From NCBI RefSeq assembly GCF_003400205.1, contig NZ_QUQV01000023.1, forward strand, positions 1 to 52,718: a stretch of 52,718 nucleotides of DNA, in the 5' to 3' direction. Source of the DNA: Bacillus sp. HNG. GTDB lineage: Bacteria; Bacillota; Bacilli; Bacillales; Bacillaceae_L. The translations under genes and the position numbers were made by a program. The notes under the pieces were generated by a model. The model was not told the DNA's origin, did no database searches, and worked only from the letters and a program-made list of their open reading frames with translations. Below are positions 51,649 to 52,718 of this stretch, in pieces; the stretch's first letter is position 1, and each line of letters begins with the position of its first letter.

Positions 51649-51724
51649 GGAGGATTAGCTCAGCTGGGAGAGCACCTGCCTTACAAGCAGGGGGTCGGCG
51701 GTTCGATCCCGTCATCCTCCACCA
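51649..51724 (+). tRNA. tRNA-Val (anticodon TAC)
   Basis: Acceptor GGAGGAT/ATCCTCC, anticodon TAC at 51682-51684, T arm GGTTCGATCCC, encoded CCA. Confidence 0.97.
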
Positions 51725-51892
51725 TTTAAAACATGTATGTAACTTATAGCGTTTTGTTATAGAAGGTTTTAAAGGATAACTGGGGATGTCGACGATATTC
51801 CGTAAAATTTCCTGCTGAAATTTTTCAGAATATCCTCTTGCGGAGAAGCTCATGCAGCATATTCGATGAAGATATTCGTGAAGTTAACTCAA
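51725..51892. other. 168-base structured spacer in the tRNA cluster
   Basis: No gene is visible. A nested hairpin stands at 51794-51834: GATATTC pairs with GAATATC, and inside it AAATTTC (51805) pairs with GAAATTT (51817) around CTGCT. The spacer is far longer than the others between neighbouring tRNA genes. Confidence 0.6.
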
Positions 51893-51967
51893 TGGGCTAT
51901 AGCCAAGCGGTAAGGCAACGGACTTTGACTCCGTCATTCGTAGGTTCGAATCCTGCTAGCCCAGCCA
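51893..51967 (+). tRNA. tRNA-Gln (anticodon TTG)
   Basis: Acceptor TGGGCTA/TAGCCCA, anticodon TTG in the loop of GGACTTTGACTCC, encoded CCA. Confidence 0.97.
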
Positions 51968-51972
51968 TTTTA

Positions 51973-52048
51973 GAGCCATTAGCTCAGTCGGTAGAGCATC
52001 TGACTTTTAATCAGAGGGTCGAAGGTTCGAGTCCTTCATGGCTCACCA
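51973..52048 (+). tRNA. tRNA-Lys (anticodon TTT)
   Basis: Acceptor GAGCCAT/ATGGCTC, anticodon TTT in CTGACTTTTAATCAG, encoded CCA. Confidence 0.97.
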
Positions 52049-52062
52049 TTTTAATTGTATAT

Positions 52063-52143
52063 GCGGGTGTGGCGGAATTGGCAGACGCGCTAGACTTAGG
52101 ATCTAGTGTCTTTGACGTGGGGGTTCGAGTCCCTTCACCCGCA
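52063..52143 (+). tRNA. tRNA-Leu (anticodon TAG), no encoded CCA
   Basis: Acceptor GCGGGTG/CACCCGC, anticodon TAG in TAGACTTAGGATCTA, variable arm as in leucine tRNAs. It ends with discriminator A and then CTG, so CCA is not encoded. Confidence 0.95.
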
Positions 52144-52160
52144 CTGTACTTGATGTATTT

Positions 52161-52247
<87 letters not shown>

Positions 52248-52270
52248 AAAAAACTTTTTTAAAAAAGTAC

Positions 52271-52299
52271 TTGCAATTAACTTTGTAAGATGCTATTAT
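52271..52299 (+). promoter_or_regulatory. rRNA-type promoter within the tRNA cluster
   Basis: TTGCAA (52271-52276), 17 bases, TATTAT (52294-52299), 36 bases before tRNA-Arg. It would drive tRNA-Arg, tRNA-Pro, tRNA-Gly and the rRNA genes. Confidence 0.8.
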
Positions 52300-52334
52300 A
52301 GAAAAGTCGCTGATTTTGAATCACTTCACAATAT

Positions 52335-52411
<77 letters not shown>

Positions 52412-52419
52412 TATTATAT

Positions 52420-52496
52420 CGGGAAGTAGCTCAGCTTGGTAGAGCACTTGGTTTGGGACCAAGGGGTCGCAGGTTCGAATCCTGTCTTCCCGACCA
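52420..52496 (+). tRNA. tRNA-Pro (anticodon TGG)
   Basis: Acceptor CGGGAAG/CTTCCCG, anticodon TGG in TTGGTTTGGGACCAA, encoded CCA. Confidence 0.97.
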
Positions 52497-52513
52497 GACG
52501 AAATTTAATATTT

Positions 52514-52587
52514 GCGGGTGTAGTTTAATGGTAAAACCTCAGCCTTCCAAGCTGATGTCGTGAGTTCGATTCTCATCACCCGCTCCA
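52514..52587 (+). tRNA. tRNA-Gly (anticodon TCC)
   Basis: Acceptor GCGGGTG/CACCCGC, anticodon TCC in CAGCCTTCCAAGCTG, encoded CCA. Confidence 0.97.
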
Positions 52588-52590
52588 AAT

Positions 52591-52610
52591 TAGTTCTTTG
52601 AAAACTAAAC
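52591..52610 (+). promoter_or_regulatory. boxA-like antitermination site in the rRNA leader
   Basis: GTTCTTTGAAAACTAAACA resembles the Bacillus rRNA boxA and lies between tRNA-Gly and the 16S gene. Confidence 0.65.
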
Positions 52611-52666
52611 ATAATACAAGCGTCAACGTTAATTCTAAGTAACAAACTTATTGAGCAATCAATACT

Positions 52667-52718
<52 letters not shown>

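Overview
The window is chromosomal DNA of an endospore-forming Bacillaceae bacterium that is clearly not Bacillus subtilis itself. The base composition is AT-rich, Shine-Dalgarno sites are strong, TTG and GTG starts are common, and the right half follows the B. subtilis ddl-murF-cshA-ydbST-ydcA-acpS-ydcC-alr-ndoAI-ndoA-sigB-tex-cmpA-ydcK-trnS order almost gene for gene. No prophage, insertion sequence with a transposase, or CRISPR array was seen.

Left part (1-22.8 kb), mostly accessory metabolism and regulators: an autoregulated MerR/TipAS drug sensor, a 7Fe ferredoxin, a prolyl-4-hydroxylase-like dioxygenase, a flavin reductase, a beta-lactamase-fold hydrolase, cardiolipin synthase and a Cys/Met PLP enzyme. 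Next comes a methionine-specific T-box operon that couples a SAM hydrolase to a three-gene ECF transporter. It is followed by a phosphoesterase, a lipoprotein polysaccharide deacetylase, a LiaG-like protein, a YodB/CatR-type repressor divergent from catE with its operator visible, a GreA-like protein with an unusual leader, a tyrosine T-box with tyrZ, a CAP-domain lipoprotein, a DUF3231 protein and a KynB-like hydrolase.

Middle (22.8-32 kb): a GlcNAc regulon (nagP, then nagA-nagB-nagR plus an unrecognised TIM-barrel gene), with two copies of the same 15-base NagR-type box in front of nagP and nagA. Then VanZ and rhodanese proteins, and a MerR regulator next to a CNNM/CBS/CorC membrane protein.

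Right part (32-52.7 kb): the conserved cell-wall and housekeeping block. Two departures from B. subtilis stand out. An InhA-type secreted metalloprotease sits between ydcC and alr. The whole rsbRSTUVW-rsbX set is missing, so sigB stands alone between ndoA and tex. The window ends with eleven tRNA genes and the first bases of a 16S rRNA gene.

Four small genes not obvious from long ORFs were found on the minus strand: cmpA (37 aa) and three unknown ones of 55, 49 and 34 aa. Many intergenic spaces hold structured or repeated DNA. Four contain short tandem arrays (periods about 53, 52, 56 and 21 bases) whose motifs are unrelated to one another. One spacer before acpS contains two hairpins of identical layout that differ by compensatory base changes, good evidence that they act as RNA. 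All functional assignments come from reading motifs and from memory of the families; no database search was run.
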